From JADCRZ01 sp037718865 (GTDB lineage: Bacteria; Bacteroidota; Bacteroidia; Chitinophagales; Chitinophagaceae): a stretch of DNA of 64,000 nucleotides. Location of the stretch: NCBI GenBank assembly GCA_037718865.1, contig JBBJMP010000008.1, positions 243,108-307,107 on the forward strand. Direction: 5' to 3'. A program made the translations under genes and the position numbers. A model generated the notes under the pieces. It did not search any database. It was not told where the DNA came from and worked only from the letters and a program-made list of their open reading frames with translations. Positions 62,424 to 64,000 of the stretch are shown in pieces (position 1 is the first letter of the stretch; every line of letters starts with the position of its first letter).

Positions 62424-63389
62424 ATGGAAATTATATTAACAGCCTTGGGTGGATTGGGGCTATTTCTTTTCGCGATCAATAATTTATCCGATACGCTAAA
62501 GGACCTGTTAGGGGAAAAAGCGAAAAAATGGCTGGGCTATTTTACCAGGAACCTTGTCGCAGCCATTTTGACCGGTACCGTTATGACGATCATACTGGAT
62601 TCCTCCTCTGCCGTCATCATCATGACCATTGTCCTGGTAAATGCCAAAGCATTAACCTTCCGGCAATCACTGGGTATTGTAATGGGCGCTAACATCGGCA
62701 CTACATTTTCCAGCCAACTCATAGCACTGGACATCGGTCAGTTTTCACCTATTCCTATTTTACTGGGATTGATACTTACCATCTTCGTAAAAAATGAAAA
62801 AGTATCACAGCCTGCACGGGTGTTGCTTTATTTTGGCATTCTGTTTTTCGGATTGTATACTATGGAAAGAGCCGTAGAACCACTGAAAGGACATCCCGAT
62901 TTCCTTAACTGGATGGCTCAATTGGAAAATCCCGTAAAAGGGGCAGGTATCGGGGCGCTGGTAACGCTCATCGTTCAGTCTTCATCGGCCACAGTAGGCA
63001 TGGCTATTACACTGGCTAAAAAAGGACTGCTCAGTTTGCCGGCGGGTATTGCAGTTATGCTTGGTGCTGAGCTGGGCACTTGCTCAGATACCTTGTTTGC
63101 CACCATACGGTCAGACAGGCAGGCGGTTAAAACAGGCTTGTTTCATTTGTTTTTCAATATCATTTCTATCTGTCTGGGACTGCTGTTGTTCACCTGGTAT
63201 GTACAGTTCATAGGTACTATTTCGGGAGGCGCGCAAATAGAGCAGAAGATCGCCAACGCACACATGTTATTCAACATTGCAGGCGTAATATTATTTATAC
63301 CCCTGGTGTCCTTTATGGAAAACCTTTTAAACAGGTTATTACCTACCCGCGAAACAAGGGAGCCGGAGTTGGCCATGGAATCGGCATGA
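62424..63389 (+). CDS. Na/Pi cotransporter family protein
   Basis: This 321-residue polytopic protein shows the two inverted repeats of the family: first MTIILDSSSAVIIMTIVLV with MGANIGTTFSSQ, second LIVQSSSATVGMAI with LGAELGTCSDTLF. The paired QSSS and GANIGT motifs bind sodium and phosphate. The C-terminal PhoU domain found in many relatives is absent. It stands at the end of the phosphonate region and could move phosphate across the inner membrane, for import or to relieve excess released by C-P cleavage. Divergent from SusC, and convergent with the Usp-like gene. Confidence 0.88.
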   Translation: MEIILTALGGLGLFLFAINNLSDTLKDLLGEKAKKWLGYFTRNLVAAILTGTVMTIILDSSSAVIIMTIVLVNAKALTFRQSLGIVMGANIGTTFSSQLIALDIGQFSPIPILLGLILTIFVKNEKVSQPARVLLYFGILFFGLYTMERAVEPLKGHPDFLNWMAQLENPVKGAGIGALVTLIVQSSSATVGMAITLAKKGLLSLPAGIAVMLGAELGTCSDTLFATIRSDRQAVKTGLFHLFFNIISICLGLLLFTWYVQFIGTISGGAQIEQKIANAHMLFNIAGVILFIPLVSFMENLLNRLLPTRETREPELAMESA

Positions 63390-63391
63390 GA

Positions 63392-63859
63392 TTATTTGCT
63401 CAACATGTCTTCTGAAACCATAATCACAGGGCAGCTTGCCTGATTTATCACATCATTAAAATCAATCCGGTTATCGGTGAGTAAAGATGGGCTGTCATCC
63501 TCACCAGCGTTCAGGCAGAGCAATTCAGCATTTTGAGACAGTTGAAGAATTTCCGCAAGCGAGCTATTCGTTCTCAGTTCCGTTTTACAGGAAACATTTT
63601 CCGTTGCTGCCGTATCCTCAGTTAATTTTATCTGGTGCCGGATAATTTTTTCGTCATCGCTTTTTGCATCTGCTTCATCTGTCAGTGTTTCTGCCTGGTC
63701 GAGGTCGTTGGGAAATCCGTACCCTGCAGTATCTTCGTCTGCTGCTTTTAAGAATAGCGCATGTAGTGTGGCGTTTTTTTCCTTTGCGCGGGCCAGTGCA
63801 AACTCTAACAGGTAATACGGAAATTTGATCCCGTTAAATATGACAAGCACTGATTTCAT
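63392..63859 (-). CDS. Universal stress protein-like (UspA fold)
   Basis: This is a 155-residue single-domain protein: MKSVLVIFNGIKFPYYLLEFALARAKEKNATLHALF at the start is the classic Usp first strand and helix, and NQASCPVIMVSED closes the fold. The middle is rich in Asp/Glu and the ATP-binding G-x2-G-x9-G(S/T) motif is not evident, so it is probably of the non-ATP-binding class. Its stop is two bases from the Na/Pi symporter stop. Confidence 0.7.
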   Translation of the reverse strand: MKSVLVIFNGIKFPYYLLEFALARAKEKNATLHALFLKAADEDTAGYGFPNDLDQAETLTDEADAKSDDEKIIRHQIKLTEDTAATENVSCKTELRTNSSLAEILQLSQNAELLCLNAGEDDSPSLLTDNRIDFNDVINQASCPVIMVSEDMLSK

Positions 63860-64000
63860 CTTAAAATGGTTTGAACCAAAGTTCCGTCATTTTGATGCAG
63901 TGATTGTTGCTTTACAATTATTTAATACGCGTTTATCGGCTCCCCTCCTTCTTCATTCTTACCACCTTAATCATTAATCTGTAAGCATTCTTGCCCCAGG
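63860..64000. other. Upstream region of the Usp-like gene, right window edge
   Basis: AT-rich, no gene or clear promoter box seen. Confidence 0.3.

Noticed and set aside
1..64000. rRNA, tRNA, tmRNA and classic riboswitches
   Set aside because: Scanned by eye for cloverleaf and conserved core motifs; none was convincing. A covariance-model scan would be needed to exclude them.

Overview
The window looks like a chromosomal stretch of a Bacteroidota genome, most likely family Chitinophagaceae. The reasons are two SusC/SusD pairs, two-component regulator propeller (Reg_prop/Y_Y_Y) kinases, DUF1624 and DUF5690 proteins, a plain short TonB receptor, IS66 with a Bacteroidota-style gene set, and several TAnnTTTG -7 promoter boxes. 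No rRNA, tRNA or CRISPR array was recognised.

Layout. 1-17 kb is a mixed accessory and housekeeping region: a propeller protein and a cyanophycinase-like peptidase, a DUF1624 membrane acyltransferase, a secreted alpha/beta hydrolase, and a propeller lipoprotein. These are followed by a two-gene TIR-nSTAND NTPase plus membrane-anchored metzincin unit (6.3-8.9 kb, a candidate conflict or defence system), an SGNH hydrolase/esterase pair, a GH43 glycosidase, a two-subunit molybdenum hydroxylase and a stress-type PRC/DUF2382 plus OmpA pair. A regular array of short palindromes lies at about 17.0 kb.

17-38 kb, all on the minus strand, is a signalling island. It holds a HD-YitT fusion, a receiver-adenylate cyclase, a stand-alone receiver, and six histidine kinase loci with near-identical kinase domains but different sensors (two TPR, two 14-blade Reg_prop, one polytopic membrane, one fragment). 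The island is heavily rearranged. An IS66 element (23282-26387, exact 8-bp target duplication) splits one TPR kinase, and removing it restores the reading frame. The same kinase has lost its 3' end to an element made of long palindromes around a GIY-YIG nuclease gene. Two further copies of that element sit downstream of the other kinases: one keeps only the last six codons of the nuclease gene, the other none. This is a decay series of what looks like an undescribed GIY-YIG-associated palindromic element.

38-43.5 kb carries an FAD desaturase-like enzyme with a membrane protein in one apparent operon with a kinase, then a DinB-like protein, a GlxA/AraC regulator, a VOC protein and a SRPBCC protein.

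43.7-63.4 kb appears devoted to phosphorus, probably organophosphonates. It holds a TonB receptor behind a four-unit 11-bp TTAAnn repeat (Pho-box-like), a YncE-phosphoesterase fusion, SusC/SusD, a DUF5690 transporter fused to a TIGR03364-type FAD oxidoreductase, a phosphonatase-like HAD hydrolase, a PhnZ-like HD oxygenase, a second convergent SusC/SusD pair and a Na/Pi symporter. The likely flow is outer-membrane uptake, inner-membrane import, oxidation, C-P cleavage and phosphate handling. Family calls were made by eye from sequence motifs; none was checked by database search.
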